Source: Coprinopsis marcescibilis (taxonomy: Eukaryota; Basidiomycota; Agaricomycetes; Agaricales; Psathyrellaceae). Taken from it: a stretch of 64,000 bases of DNA. The stretch's first letter is position 1, and every line of letters begins with the position of its first letter. Both the position numbers and the translations under genes were made by a program. The stretch covers positions 129,057 through 193,056 of the forward strand of contig ML210157.1 of assembly GCA_004369085.1 (NCBI GenBank). The letters are read 5' to 3'. Positions 24,409 to 36,847 of the stretch are shown here, piece by piece. The notes beneath the pieces were generated by a model, which did not search any database, was not told where the DNA came from, and was given only the letters and a program-made list of their open reading frames with translations.

Positions 24409-26282
24409 ATGTCCCTTCTATTAGAGCCAGAGCCTACGGTGCTCCAGGACAACCCGTACTCGATCTCCCTCCCAGAACCTGCTTCTTTGGCAGAGATGAA
24501 GGCAGAGTCGAAACGACTGGACCTCAGCTACGAGCTACCATTTGACTACTGGACCAGCGTTGGTATTAACCTGGTCGATATGGGCCTCAAGGCGGATGAT
24601 AAAGGGGACTATGTGACGGCCTTTGTGTTGCTGGCACGAGCCTTCATCTTGCTTGGCCAGAAGCTGCGCAATCATCCTAACTACAGGAGAAAGGCACGTG
24701 GGGAAACGTGGAAACAGGTGAGTACCGCCATCGATCAGTAAGATGTGTAAGAAAACTGACAACCCATCAATAGATTGGGCATCGAGCGTTTGTACGTGCC
24801 GAGAATGCCTACGATCACATTGTAGATGCGAGAGATGAGGAAGAGAGAAAGAAGGAGGAGGCAGAGAGAGTGAGAACAGAGAGGGAGGAAGCAGAGAAAC
24901 AGAGACAGAAAGCGATCGCAAGGAAACAAAGCCTGAAAGAGTATAAAAAGGCCAGAGCACAGATACAGGACCCACTCTCCAAGGTGCCTTCGCGCGATCT
25001 TTCCCCCCTCCCAGCTCTGCGAAGGAGTACATCGCAGATCTTCGATGGTATCAGCCAGCTCGCGAGCCAACTCGCTAGACCTCGCTCTCATTCCGTGGTA
25101 GATCTCAGCGAGATCAAGGACGACCCTCAATCTGGGTACGGTGCTGTGTTTCAAGATGGTAGCCTCGTGCCCCTCAGTCGAGCGGGAACCCCGACCAGCC
25201 CATATCCTTCGAGGCCCACAACACCCAATCGTACACAGTCAGAGCCCCTGTTACCAATCAGCACCTATCAGGAAGTAGAAGACGGCCAACCAGATTATGC
25301 TCCCTTCCAGCCAAGGAAGAGGAAAACGATGGGCCCAGTTGTGCCTACGAAACCGGGGTTCTCTGGGACTGCTAGAGCCGCTTATCGGAAGCACGCAGAG
25401 GCACACGAGGAATTCAGGCGACAAAAGCAGTTACCAGATCTTCCGGCCTATACTCCTGATGCTCGAGACAGTGGATACGTTGAAGTTGACACGGACAACG
25501 ACGTGGAGTCTAGTGATGAGAGTAACGACGAGGGAGATGGCAGAGGGGAGGAGGAAACAGCTTCTGGGAAATCTACCCGAGAGCCAGGAATCGGGGCTGA
25601 TAAGGGCAAAGGGGTTGACTCTAACGCTGACGCTGACAGCTGCGGAGAGGGAAGTTACGACGATGACGACGAGGTGCCAACTATCACAATCGAGGAGGAT
25701 ACGAGCCTTCTCTCTGCGAATGACCCTAGACTTGCGGTTCTCAATGCTTCTGCAACCACGCCCGACTCGGGTGGGAGCAATGCGCAGGCTTCATCGTCAT
25801 CAAAGGAACCTCGTGCAGAGACTGCCCTGACAACCGATGCAGACGATTCTGGTGTCCCTCCGCCCAGCTACGAAGAGGCGATTGAGGGACTTGCTGGGGC
25901 TATTAGTTGTTCTGACCATAACGCAGAGACGCAGCAGTGCAGCGTGCCCGCCAGATCAAGCTCTCCTTCATTCCCACCCGACAAGTCAGTGGCACAGCAC
26001 AGCGTGCATGATGGTCTATGGGGCGATCGCAATAATCAAGGGCCTGCGGAAGAAAAACGCAGAGGGAGACCAACTGAGCTCTCGGAGCCACGCTTCCCAG
26101 CACCTGAGATCTCAGTCTCTCGTGCTTCTTCCAGGGATAGCGTACGCACCAATGCGAGGGAAATTGTGCAGAGCGTCGCGCAATCTCCTGTGAATGAATG
26201 GGACGAGAACAGCCTTCAAATGCTAGAGAAGTTCATCCACCGGGCTCGGTCTCAAAGCAAGCCAAGAACAGAAGACGGTTAA
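24409..26282 (+). CDS. USP8-dimer (MIT-like) domain protein without a protease domain
   Basis: The preferred start is ATG 24409 (MSLLLEPEPTVLQ); an upstream in-frame ATG lies at 24241. Residues about 30-100 match the AMSH/USP8 dimerisation domain: a helical repeat with GLKADDKGDYVTAFVLLARA and LRNHPNYRRKA. The intron 24718-24773 joins KQ to IGHRAFVRAENAY. A coiled coil rich in Glu, Lys and Arg follows (RKKEEAERVRTEREEAEKQ), then a long acidic, Ser/Pro-rich disordered tail that contains PPPSYEEA, a PPxY-type WW/Nedd4-binding motif. There is no JAMM/MPN domain. In AMSH and USP8 this N-terminal domain binds ESCRT-III/endosomal partners, so an endosomal sorting role is plausible. The neighbouring minus-strand gene at 28271 encodes the complete AMSH-like enzyme. 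Confidence 0.8.
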
Positions 26283-28270
26283 CTGACAACCTCTCCGCGT
26301 AGTCGACTAATGAGAGGGTCTAGAGGCCTCTGGAGGCGCGTTGGTGAAGGAGCACCGCACTGGTCCTCGGAACATCCAGCTGATAAAACGAGGGCTCAGC
26401 ATCTGGCGATGAACGGATGCCGACTGTACTGTGTCCGTCTTGGGATGCGCGTTTGTGGCATTGTCCCAATCCAGCCCAATCCTTCATCGCGATTTTCTTG
26501 GTGTCTTGAGGCTTGGAGCTGTTCCTTCAATCTTGGCGCCGTCTACTTATTGGACCAACATAAATTTAGATTAACAATTTGCATCCTTATTTTGTCTACA
26601 TAGTACATAGCGGACACTTAATCGTGTATGTGAAAAATACCCATTCTGTTATTATGATCGACCGATTTCAAGCTCGTTAAAGTTTCTCATCGGGGAGCTT
26701 CGTCATACCCGTGGAAATGAGTCTGTGGATACCCGAGTGTCGCGCTTCAAGTTTCAGCTAAATAGCCGTAGGCGTTCTAACCTGTTCTAACTCTTTATCT
26801 AGGGCTACTAGGCTGTAACCCATCGGACCGCTCAGTCAACTTCCCGCTTCCGAACCTAGGAGGACTGTAAATCCTTCTTAGATCCAATAGGGAAAAGCCT
26901 GAAGGGGCTTACAAGTTGAAGTTTACTGCTACAGCATGGGTGCACTCCGAGATTCCCAATCTGCACCACAAGGAACAAAAAGAATAAGTTGTACAGTCGC
27001 GGTCCGGTGAGTGCTATGTGGTATGACGGCGCCGATCTCGCCCATCACTCCCTTTTGCGTTTGCGTTTGTTTAGTTGGATAGAGTATGGAACTTAGGTGC
27101 CTTGGCTTCCTCGTTCCCAAGGTTTCCCAAGGTCCTAAGTTACATAAATACCATATCATGGCCCTTAGTTACCCCACATAAGCACGTCCGGAAGGCGTTG
27201 TGCTGGAGTTGGTAGCAAGACAAACCGATAGTCTCTGAGTGCGTCTGCAACATCTTCGGGTGTCGTCAATTCGTTTTTCGTCCCGCCCCAAGTACCAGTT
27301 TTGTATCACGCTCACCTACCTCTTCCCTATGACCGATAGTTACTGAACGGATTGTACTCCTAAGCTATACCACGAAGCGTACTTGACCACATCAATTTTC
27401 AAGGTTCTGCGATCTGCATTTGTATTTGCCGCCGAACGCACGATATGCCACACCAACAGAGTGGTTCACTTTGCATAGCAGTTCCACCCACACAGTCGCC
27501 GGAAGAGACCCAAAGCCAGCGATTCGCGGATGATCGGGTTTTCGGCCAAGGTGGTACCTGACTTCTTTTCACAGCTCTTACCCAGTCTCAACACCCCAGC
27601 AGGCCCCACCCTACCTCACCTCGCATATGTTCTAGAGAGGAAAAACCTACCGAAAAACGCGGTTCATGATTGATATTGCAGGGTTAAACATCCGAGCCCG
27701 CCCTCCCAGGCCCTCCCACGCAATGTTGCAGGTGCGGCGGAGAGCGGCGGGCGAGCGCAATGCATTTCACTTGACAGGATTCCTACTGAATCCGGATTTC
27801 AGAACCCCAAGTTTGAATTCGGAATCCTTAGAAAAGGAAACGTGCAAAGACGTAGGATTAGATATCCTCCAGGCTGAGGACCGAGAACGGATCGTGTACC
27901 TACAGAACTTGGCAGGCTCAAAAGGCAAACTCGGTAGAGGATTGAATGTGATGATGACAAGTAGGTACATGCTAGATGCCATGGGGTCCACTGCACACAG
28001 ACACACACAAAAATTCAACTTCCGAGCGGGTAAGTGTTGTGTGCAGCAGTTGCTGCCTATTGCCGGGGCGAATAGGCAAAGACGTCAGTGACCTGAGAAA
28101 CCTAAAAATGGGTCAAGTGAAGGATAGTGGCCTCGTGCGTTCCTTCCCTACTCCAACCTTCCCTACTCCAATATTGACAAACCAGCCCCAGGAAGTGGTG
28201 GCGCACACGCGGAACTGAAGCACATGTTGTTCAAAATGATAACACTTTTATTTGAATCGGCGTTTGGGCT
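26283..28270. other. Convergent intergenic region, 2 kb
   Basis: This lies between the converging USP8-dimer and AMSH genes. A plus-strand frame at 27666-28091 is Arg-rich and has no recognisable domain. A short tandem TTCCCTACTCCAA pair is at about 28144-28171. Nothing else is recognised. Confidence 0.45.
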
Positions 28271-30805
28271 TCATCGCAAATCTACGATTTCGAGAGGCCC
28301 TTCCTTCATCTGTACATGGCCCTTGTCGGCATCCTATTGTCACAATAAGATTGCAGTTGCACATATAAAAACGTGGAGTACGCACGGTGTAGATGGGAAG
28401 GTCTGGATGAGGGTGAAAAGCCTCCTTGGCAGTACATTCGAGTACAGCACTCAGGCCAGGTGGATCTGTCAAACGGAAAATACCAAAGCTATGACAAACC
28501 AACGTAGAAAGTTAAGCACATGAGTCCCGTAGAGTTAGGAAGTACGTACTTTGGGTTGGATGTGGGGGCACACACAACGGCAAAAGACTCGGGCAACATA
28601 CGCTGGAACCCCGAATGAGTGTGCAGGTCCACGGACGACATGAAACCTAGACAGACTAGGTTAGACCGGTGGATCGTAGAGAACATAGTGCGATATTGCC
28701 TGCCGAGATGGCAAAGGAGAAATTTGTAGACATACATGATTGTGATGGATGTGTGTGTATCTGTTCGGTTTCAAAATCAGCAATAGAGAGTGTACGAAAT
28801 TTAAAATACCTACCCATCCAAGCGTAATCAGATTTCGTTCCTCGGTAAATTCGAGAACTAGTTCTTCTTCGTCCATGGTACATGTATCGCTTGTTGAGTG
28901 TTGTTTCGGTATTAATAAAGTTGTCACCACAAATTTATGTCCCTTGTCCTTGCCCAACAACAACCCGCACGTTTCCCTGTTATTGACAGTGTTGACTTTG
29001 GCGATAGTGAGGAACCGAGAGAGGGTTTCACGAGGGAATGTGACCTGCTTCAACGACGGTTTGTCGTCTGATTGTCCAGCTCTGCTCACTCGATTTGGCC
29101 CAGCAGTTGGCGTAACTTGAGGTGGTGGGACGGGAGGAGCAGGTCTAGAGGGCCCAGGATAGCCAGGATATTGGGTTGGTGGGGGCGGAGGTGGGACAGG
29201 AACAGAGGTGCGAGATGGATGAGGAGGATTGTAGTACGCTTGTGTCGAAGTTGAAGGGAGTAAATTCGGTGGATACATCTCGTTTGTGGCCCTAGAGTCG
29301 AATAGCAACGATGACGACATTTGGGCGTTGTGTTCTGGTGTAAACATTGAGTTCAGTGAGGGGTAGTATCCTTGGCGTTGCTGGTGAGGAGACATCAGTC
29401 GGGGGTAGTCGATCCTTTGTTGCTGCGGCGGTGGAGAGGTAGTTGTGATCGGAGGAACAACCGAGGCCCTAGAATAAAATATATCAGACATTGAGCGAGG
29501 TAACCATGCTGGAGCTTACATTGGAACTGGTGCGCGATTGTTATGCTGTCGCGGAGACCTGGTAGCCCGCCGATGGAATTCGTGGTGCCTTTGAACGGAT
29601 TCCGAGTCCGTCGAGTCGCCTTCGTATCCAAGGGGGTTCTCCAAGGGCATTATTACGGGGCCTTCAAGCGAAGGATATGAGATAGGGGTATGTGGTGTCG
29701 GAGATGCAAAGGAAGAATGCGTTGTCGGCGTATATGGTTGGTGATAGCGGGCAGACGTCGGTGTAGCAATGTTTGGAACATAAGGCTGAGATGCTCCTGC
29801 ACTGCCGAGCGATAGTGATCCCATGTCCTGTCGAAGGGCCCTAACAGCATCATCTGCAGCGTACTGACGTGCAGCGATATCATCCTGCTCCTTTCGCTTT
29901 TGTTCCAACCTCCGATTCATAATTTCCTCTTCTCGTCTCTTGAATTCATCTTGCTGTTGTTGATGAAGAGATGCTCCGGGCTCCCGGGAATGCAGCGATG
30001 CCCCCGAGTGAAGAGATGTTCCAGGTTCCTGCGGATAGTTGGACGCTCCTGGTTCCACCATGACGACGGTATGTTGAGATCCGTAGCCATTTGGGTTTGG
30101 ATTCGCAGCCCGCCGAGCAGCAGCGACAGCTACATCTCGTTTCCTCTCCTTCGCCTCCGCATCCCGCCGAGAGGATTCCTCCCTCTGTTGACGCCATAAA
30201 GCAGCTTCCTCTGCGGCTCGACGTTGTTGTTCCCTATGCCTTGCACGAATCTTGTCTTCTTCCTGAAGTCTGGTGGCGTTGGCTAGCGCTTGTACTCGGG
30301 GATCGTCTTGCGGCAGATGGACATTCTTAGCCTCTGGGGTTTTGTCATTGTCAACGCCATCCGGATGTGCTTTCAACCACTTATCAAACCGATCCACAAG
30401 AACCGGCTTTAGTGCACTAAGCTGATCCAAGATATCCTGTCCATTCTAGAGCAGAAATATTCAATTATTTAGCACACAACTTAAGTAAATGGAATGACAC
30501 ACCAAAGATAAGTTATTCCGCTGCGATTGATTGAGTTGTTTCTGGTAATTTCGATGGGTCGGCAGTTTCTCTAGAACAAGAGTGGCAGCCTTTGCCAGAA
30601 GTATGAATGCAGTTTCGAGATCGCCTTGCTTCGCAAGCTCCTTTCCTTCCTTACTGTACTTTTCTGCGATACGAAGGTAATGTTTGAGCTCCCTTCGCTC
30701 GTCCCAGGTTGTGTCGAGAGCTTTTTCTGCCAATTCAGCGATAGATGCTGGACGTCGAGTCCTACGATGATGTGCCTGTCCGTCTGCAGGCTGGGTAGCG
30801 CTCAT
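28271..30805 (-). CDS. AMSH-like JAMM deubiquitinase (Sst2/STAMBP type)
   Basis: The start is ATG 30805-30803 ([15 protein letters not shown]). Residues about 20-110 are the USP8-dimer/MIT-like domain ([31 protein letters not shown]). A long Arg/Glu coiled coil and a Pro/Tyr/Ser-rich linker follow, then the MPN domain. That domain has [26 protein letters not shown], then across two introns IHTHPSQSC and [14 protein letters not shown], which complete the HxHx(n)SxxD JAMM zinc signature. Downstream are [22 protein letters not shown], and a last exon ending GPLEIVDLR at stop 28271-28273. AMSH enzymes cut Lys63-linked ubiquitin chains at endosomes so that cargo can be sorted or recycled. About 690 residues, as in other mushroom homologues. 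Five or more introns are inferred. Confidence 0.92.
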
Positions 30806-33505
30806 GGCACAAGAACTATGGGGAGAGGACAGATATATTGGCCTCAAGGCTGTGATCACTGATGATCGAGGCGGTCGTTGTTGCAAGGCTGCCCACGTGA
30901 AAGGTCCGTGCACGATGGGTTTTGATCATCACTGCCACAACTTGCCCACTCGGACTTTGCCGAGTAACATGACCGAGTCAGTGAAGGCAAAAACCCCTAT
31001 TGACTTACAGGGCAGGTCATAGTACTTGCCCTCTAGCCCTACACGAGCCAGCCTTGCCGTCGTCATAAATTTTAAAGGAGCTACTGTCAAACCCAGCGTT
31101 TATAAGCTAGTTAGCGGAAGCTTTACTCACATCCCAATTTCCCGATTGCGAAAACAGTGGCGGCGCCTGGAATTTGAAGGCACAATATCGTAAATTCTAG
31201 AAGTGAAGTGGCCAGGCCAAACTGTCAAGTGACATATCCCCCGCTTAGATCGCTAAACTCTCTGCACTACATCTGTTTGACAGGTTCAAGGCACAGCGAG
31301 CTGTGTAAAGCGCCCTGCAGCGGCAACTCCACAGATATGTCACCTGAGGTCGTCAAAATGTAGCAGAAACTTGCGATGTGTTCTATTATTTCCTGTAGTG
31401 ACATGCTTAATTGGAGCGTTAGACCTCGCATAGAGCCAAGATAAGGTAGATAAAAAGCGCCTGTGCCCGATGACCCCGAAGCATGCAATAAAGGTAGCTT
31501 GTCACCACTACCTTCAGAGCATGCCCACATAAGCTTCACTCGCTGCGCATCTAGGCTGTCTATGCGGCATAGCATGCCAAAATTATCTCTTTCTGAGTCG
31601 CTCCTACTCTCTAGAGAATGCTGTGGCAAGGCAAGCCCTCTACTATCTGCTCAGCTTCAACTCAAATCAGCCCTGTCCTGATGGTGACGTCGGTCTGCAG
31701 AAAATGATTAGATACATGTCCAACGACAAAACCTAATCATAGCTATCAGGCCGAGTGATCTCGGTTCATCCTTTTATGCTGAGTTCTCGCGCTTGCCGGG
31801 TATTGCGGAGGACACTTCCCATCTTATCGCTTTTGCAGGGAGGCACAATCCATCGCCAGTCCCTTGAATCCCGGCAACTATGTCGGAGATCTGAGCTACA
31901 GATGTACTGATTTAGAGTGCTCAGAATCACACCCTAACGATCTCAATTACCAGAGAACTCTCAGACCGGCTGATTTCTTTTGTACCTCTGAAGTTAGCCT
32001 ACTTATCTGCTAAACTCAACCACTATGCGGGAATGAAGCAGTCACAAGCGCCACCTCAATTGAATCTTACCCGGCGTTCCGCCAAACTCCGTGCCAACAG
32101 ATCTAGTTAAGCGCTCTAGAGTCTGTGTTTGTCAGCATTTCAGCCTGGCCCGTGCGCCTCGCTTGGTACCCAATTGCGTAGCACCGCCCGCATCCAGTCC
32201 AGTGCCTTCGCCTCAGCTAAGCGATTAAGCACCAGCAACGAGTAGGCGGCGGAATTCAAACACCCATCCCGTTATTTGCATTGCATCCTTTCCGGATGAC
32301 CTCACTCAATAGTCAGCAATCAGCTCGTAGTAGTAGTTGCGTTTTCTTGCGCCGCCCGGCGCCCAACCCTGGGCTGCATTTACGATAATTTACCTCGTAC
32401 ACACCCAGAGTCGCTCAGTATAAACATCAGCTATAACGGCAATCAGAAGCGCGAGGTGTCTCCAAGAGTGTATGTCGTATGTGCGATTGCTACTAGCTTG
32501 TTACAACCAGTTTTCCGGTTCCGGTTAGAATGGTAGAAGGGCCGCGGGAATTACTAATCATTCGGCTCTGACCAAGCCAGTTAACTCTGTGCCGCTGAAC
32601 CCTCTCGGTCCCACCTTCGCAGGATTCAAATTCCAAGGTTCCTCGAATTTGCGGGATTCTGCTTCACAGTCCGATCTCTCCTGTGAAGTAAATAACACTT
32701 GTAAGACGTACATGTCGGAAGGTCGTATGACCGAAACCTCGGACTGCACTACGTAATTTCCTGAACACCTGTGCTGAAGTAATAGCAAGTGGAAGGCGAC
32801 TGGTATAGTAGACGTAGGTCAACGACCTTCATTTTGCTTTCCGCACAGTGTGATTTATCTCAACTCAGAGAGATATCTTAGCGTACAGACCAAGAAAAAG
32901 AGTCCGGTGCCAGAGTGTTCAAACTGATTGCTCGTAAATACATACACACATGTATACATATTGTCAGTGCGCCAGAACAAGGTTAATGAGCAATACGGCA
33001 GAGCAGCCCTGCGCCTCGAGGCAACCTGAAGCAGTACAAATGTGTAAAAGGTGCATCCCGTCGGTCGGCAATCTGTACCTTTTGTGAGTTAACCTTGACC
33101 AGCTGAAATGCATTTACTTTAGGAGGTATGCGTTTTCCAAGTATGCCTTAACATGGGTTCAATGTCAACCGCCGTAAACAGTAGTGAGAGACGATCATGG
33201 GCAAATGGAGATGGATTAACGGGACACCTGACTTAGAAAGTCCATCCCAAGGCAGGCATTTGAATTTCCTGTGTCGTTGTGGCGTTGGTTATAAGGTATC
33301 TTGTACGTGCTTTGACTGCGCGAATATATCGCGAGGATGTCATGTTGATATTTCACGAAGTGGAGAATGCAACAAGTCCAATCATATCCGAAGGGTGTAT
33401 CAACTGCCGGTTCGTCCTTCCCGATAAGCGCCACAAATCTTGCGGATGCAAAGTGTGGGAGTGATAAAGTTCAACCGAGATAGATACATCTTTGCAAGAC
33501 TGCTA
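30806..33505. other. Intergenic region, 2.7 kb, nothing recognised
   Basis: This lies upstream of the AMSH-like gene and beyond the 3' end of the methyltransferase gene. Many stop codons interrupt all frames, and the small open frames carry no family motifs or in-phase splice links. No transposon ends, tRNA or repeat array are visible. Confidence 0.45.
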
Positions 33506-35434
33506 TCATCCTTTTTTCGTGGCCGTCCAAAATGCCGCATGGTATACATATCCCAACATCGAGTCGGCATTGTTTGTATACGTAGTGTCAATCGTTCTTG
33601 TGTTCTGTCAGAATATGAATATGTTCGTAAAAGATAAACCCTGCGAATTGAGATACATGTATGCTCACGGAAAGGTCGAATCCAATTTGCTCAGCCAGCA
33701 TTTTTACCTCCTCTAAATCGAGTTCGATGGAAGGATCGTTAGTGTTGTTATTCTCGAAATGCCACAGCAAGGGACCTGTGGTGTTTACACACAATTAGTA
33801 AGATGCAATTTTCATCGCCATTGACGTCGGCAGGCCGTTGAGAACGATGCTAACCTAGGTTGATCCAGACGCCTCCGGGTGCGAGGATTTTGTGTATAAT
33901 CCGGAGATAGTTGACGATATTCTTGGCCTACATGATCGTAAAACTTAGAAACGACGTAATCTCTCAGCAATATGAAAAGGCACCGACCGTATCTAAGAAG
34001 AAGCACGTCAAGATAGCGTTCCACTGTCCTGATTGAGGTTCGTCAGGATCAGATTTGGTGCCGTATATCTCTTCAAAATCGCCTGGGGTCGATGTCAGTG
34101 GGCAACCGGGTGAGAGGTTTAGCGTTCCAGCTTTAAGGAGCACTTACCCGCCACGAGCGAGAAGTTGGAAGTTGGTGGCAGATCAGAAGGGCGAACGTCG
34201 GGGATGTAAACTTTCTTCAGTATTGAATTGCGATTTGGCGCGTTGGAGAACGAGTGTACGTATGGGTACAGAGTGTGTTGTCCGATTTGGTCAGTACTAA
34301 GACGACCGTGTTCATTCTCCGATATTTCGCAAGATGAGTAAAGGACCAACCGGTTTAGGATGAAGAACGAGGACAATAGCATGCAGTGCGAAAATTCGTT
34401 TCCCTGACAAGAGAAGCCTAGGTTCGATAACATTAGTTTCTGATTTCAATTTCAAGAGGGTTGCAAACCCAAGTTCGCGACGTCCCATGCGAGACGACCA
34501 AGCCCTGCACCCGGGACCAGAACTCTCAGTTTGGATCTAAAGTACCGCAGGTTAGTAAGTGGAGTATTTACATACGATGTCGTAACATATACCTGTCGTC
34601 TGGCATTTGTGCATGCGAGAAATACTCGACCAATGCATCGGTCATGGGCTTGTAGCAATGTTCTCTCTCGGATAGACCCTTTAGTGCATTCAAGAGCGTT
34701 AATAGCGCGTACGCCATCACGACATGATGAAATAGAAGCACCTCTTCACTCCAGTCTCGAACGAATTGTTTTAGGGTGCTTCGTAGTTTATCCATGTCAA
34801 AATCCGTCGGGCGAAACTTCCGCTTTCTGCCAGGCGCTGCATGCGAATGCGATCCGTGGCTATGGGCGTGTTCGTGCGCATGGGCTAGTCGGTGGGAATG
34901 TGATGGCCTTGTTCCACTGGACGCTAAGTTGAGGACCCAGAGTAAGTAACACACAACCAGCCATTAGTGAGCTTACTCACCATGACTGGGATGGTTGGCG
35001 GGGTTGTCCTCCGACAGTGTGGTGTCGTCCTCCTCTTCGTCCTCATTATCGTTTCCAAATAGATCTGGCTGGGAGACGATTTGGGATAAGAAGTCTCCAT
35101 TTACGAGGATAGCTTCGTCCGCGTCGTCCAACTTTTTCTTGTAACCCAATGCATCTAACAGGGCTTGGTCTTCGAGAGGAACAGAGTAGATGTCTCTCCG
35201 GCGACGATTATTAGCTGCAAGCTGTGCTTTCACTTCAACGTCGTGATTTTGACAGCCCAGGATATACGGTAGAGCTTACGGTATATTGTGTATAACTGTT
35301 GAAAGTTGAAATAACGTTTTGAAAATGCACTCGTTCTGAGATAAGACATTGATATCAAAGCCGATTCGGATTATGAGCCAGTCAATTCCAATGATACCTT
35401 CCTCAGCGTGGTCTGTATGAGCTTCTGAAGACAT
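33506..35434 (-). CDS. Carnosine N-methyltransferase-like protein (N2227 family)
   Basis: The start is ATG 35434-35432 ([12 protein letters not shown]). An intron then joins to [19 protein letters not shown] and on to [19 protein letters not shown], matching the conserved N-terminal helix bundle. A His-rich insert ([20 protein letters not shown]) sits before the catalytic part. [16 protein letters not shown], the SAM-binding [43 protein letters not shown] and GGVWINLG motifs follow, and the end is [29 protein letters not shown], stop 33508-33506. Human CARNMT1 of this family methylates His residues and carnosine using S-adenosylmethionine. About eight introns. It shares a 240 bp divergent promoter with isy1. 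The polyhistidine run is unusual and may be lineage-specific. Confidence 0.85.
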
Positions 35435-35673
35435 TATGATGCGTGTTGTGGTCCAAGACGTGAGATAACTCGTTTTCAACTTGGAATCGAGAATGGTGGC
35501 GGGATGATGACCGCGATGAACATGGTAGGCACCATTTGTCGCGCATAAGCTTCGTGGACAAACACAACCAATTAACCTGCTCGCTGCTGCAAACATGACG
35601 GCGGCGAACCATTTGCGACGCGCAACACGACCTGAACGTTATATTCGCGGAAACTAGGAAAGGGCGATAAAAC
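35435..35673. promoter_or_regulatory. Divergent promoter between methyltransferase and isy1
   Basis: Only 239 bp separate the two start codons, which point away from each other, so both promoters must lie here. No TATA box is obvious on either strand, which fits housekeeping genes. Confidence 0.5.
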
Positions 35674-36847
35674 ATGGTAGGATTGGCGCGAATTAGCCTA
35701 CATGTGACGTCTGACGAACTTTCGAATAGGCTCGTAACGAGGAAAAGGCGCAGTCGATGCTCTACCGGTTTCGAGAGGCCCAGGCGGCGGAGCTGGGTCT
35801 TGGAACTCGAGCAGACCGCAGGCCGCGTATGGCAAGTGCATGTAAAAGCTTACGGGAGTGTGAGCGCTGGAGAGGTGAAATACTCAGAGAGATAAGCAGG
35901 AAGGTCTCTAAAATCCAGGATGGTAAGTTCGTCAAAGGTTATTGTTGGTGTCGGATTGCTCAAGTTGGTCGAATGCACAGCTGGCCTGACGGACTACGAA
36001 GTCCGAGACTTGAACGACGAAATCAACAAGCTACTGCGCGAAAAGAGGCATTGGGAGAATCAAATCATCGCTCTTGGGGGTGCCAATTACCGGAGAAATG
36101 TTGCCATGCTGGATGAAGATGGAAAAGAGGTGCCTGGAACAAAAGGATACAAGTCAGTTAGGTTGTCATTCAAAAGACGCGCGTTGAACGTGGTTCTAGA
36201 TATTTTGGTCGAGCTAAGGACTTGCCGGGAGTCCGAGAGCTGTTTGAAAGTCGTAAGAATGAACAGGAGGAGGAAGATCGACTATTCACGCATTATAAGC
36301 GGTTTATGAGTCAAGGCCCAGCATACTATGGAGACCTTGACGAGGCCAACCCCAAATTACTCGAGTATGAGCGACTGGCCGAAGAGGAAGGTAAGTACAT
36401 TTTTCCAGTAATTCGAGGCATTTGACAAATCGTTTCGCAGATTGGGAGGAAGCTTGCCTGAATGTCTACGGCCTGCTCGGACTCCCGACCACTGATATCC
36501 CCAAGTTGCCCATCAGTGCAGCTAAACCACCTTCAACGAGCGATAGCTCACTCAAACCAAGCTCAAAGCGGAAGGCTGATGACCATGATTCAGACGACGT
36601 TGACATGGACGACAATGCCAAGCGTTCAAAACCCACGAATTCTGTACCCCTCAACCCCTCCATATCGGCACCTGAAGCTGATTCAACGAGAGCACATGCT
36701 CAAGCAGCAGCCTCCTATATCCCATTCCTCAAGGCCGAAAACCTAGTCCCTCCAAAACTACTCACTCGGGAAGAGATGGAAGCGGTCTTGCTGGATTTAA
36801 GAAAGAAGGCTCTTGTCGATGAATACTTTGGAGACGAAGCTTCATGA
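35674..36847 (+). CDS. ISY1: Pre-mRNA-splicing factor Isy1
   Basis: Isy1 is a component of the NineTeen/Prp19-associated complex that helps position splice-site contacts in the spliceosome. The conserved N-terminus MARNEEKAQSMLYRFREAQA is recovered only if the first exon is the bare ATG at 35674-35676 and the intron 35677-35729 follows at once. Further introns are 35923-35980, 36153-36199 and 36391-36440, all in phase. Conserved blocks include RRPRMASACKSLRECERWR, LNDEINKLLREKRHWENQI, NYRRNVAMLDEDGKEVPGT, YFGRAKDLPGVRELFES and DWEEACLNVYGLLG. The Ser/Lys-rich tail ends with LTREEMEAVLLDLRKKALVDEYFGDEAS. The length, about 300 residues, is normal for the family. Confidence 0.95.

Noticed and set aside
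27666..28091. 141-codon plus-strand frame in the convergent spacer
   Set aside because: Arg-rich with no recognised domain or supported exon links.
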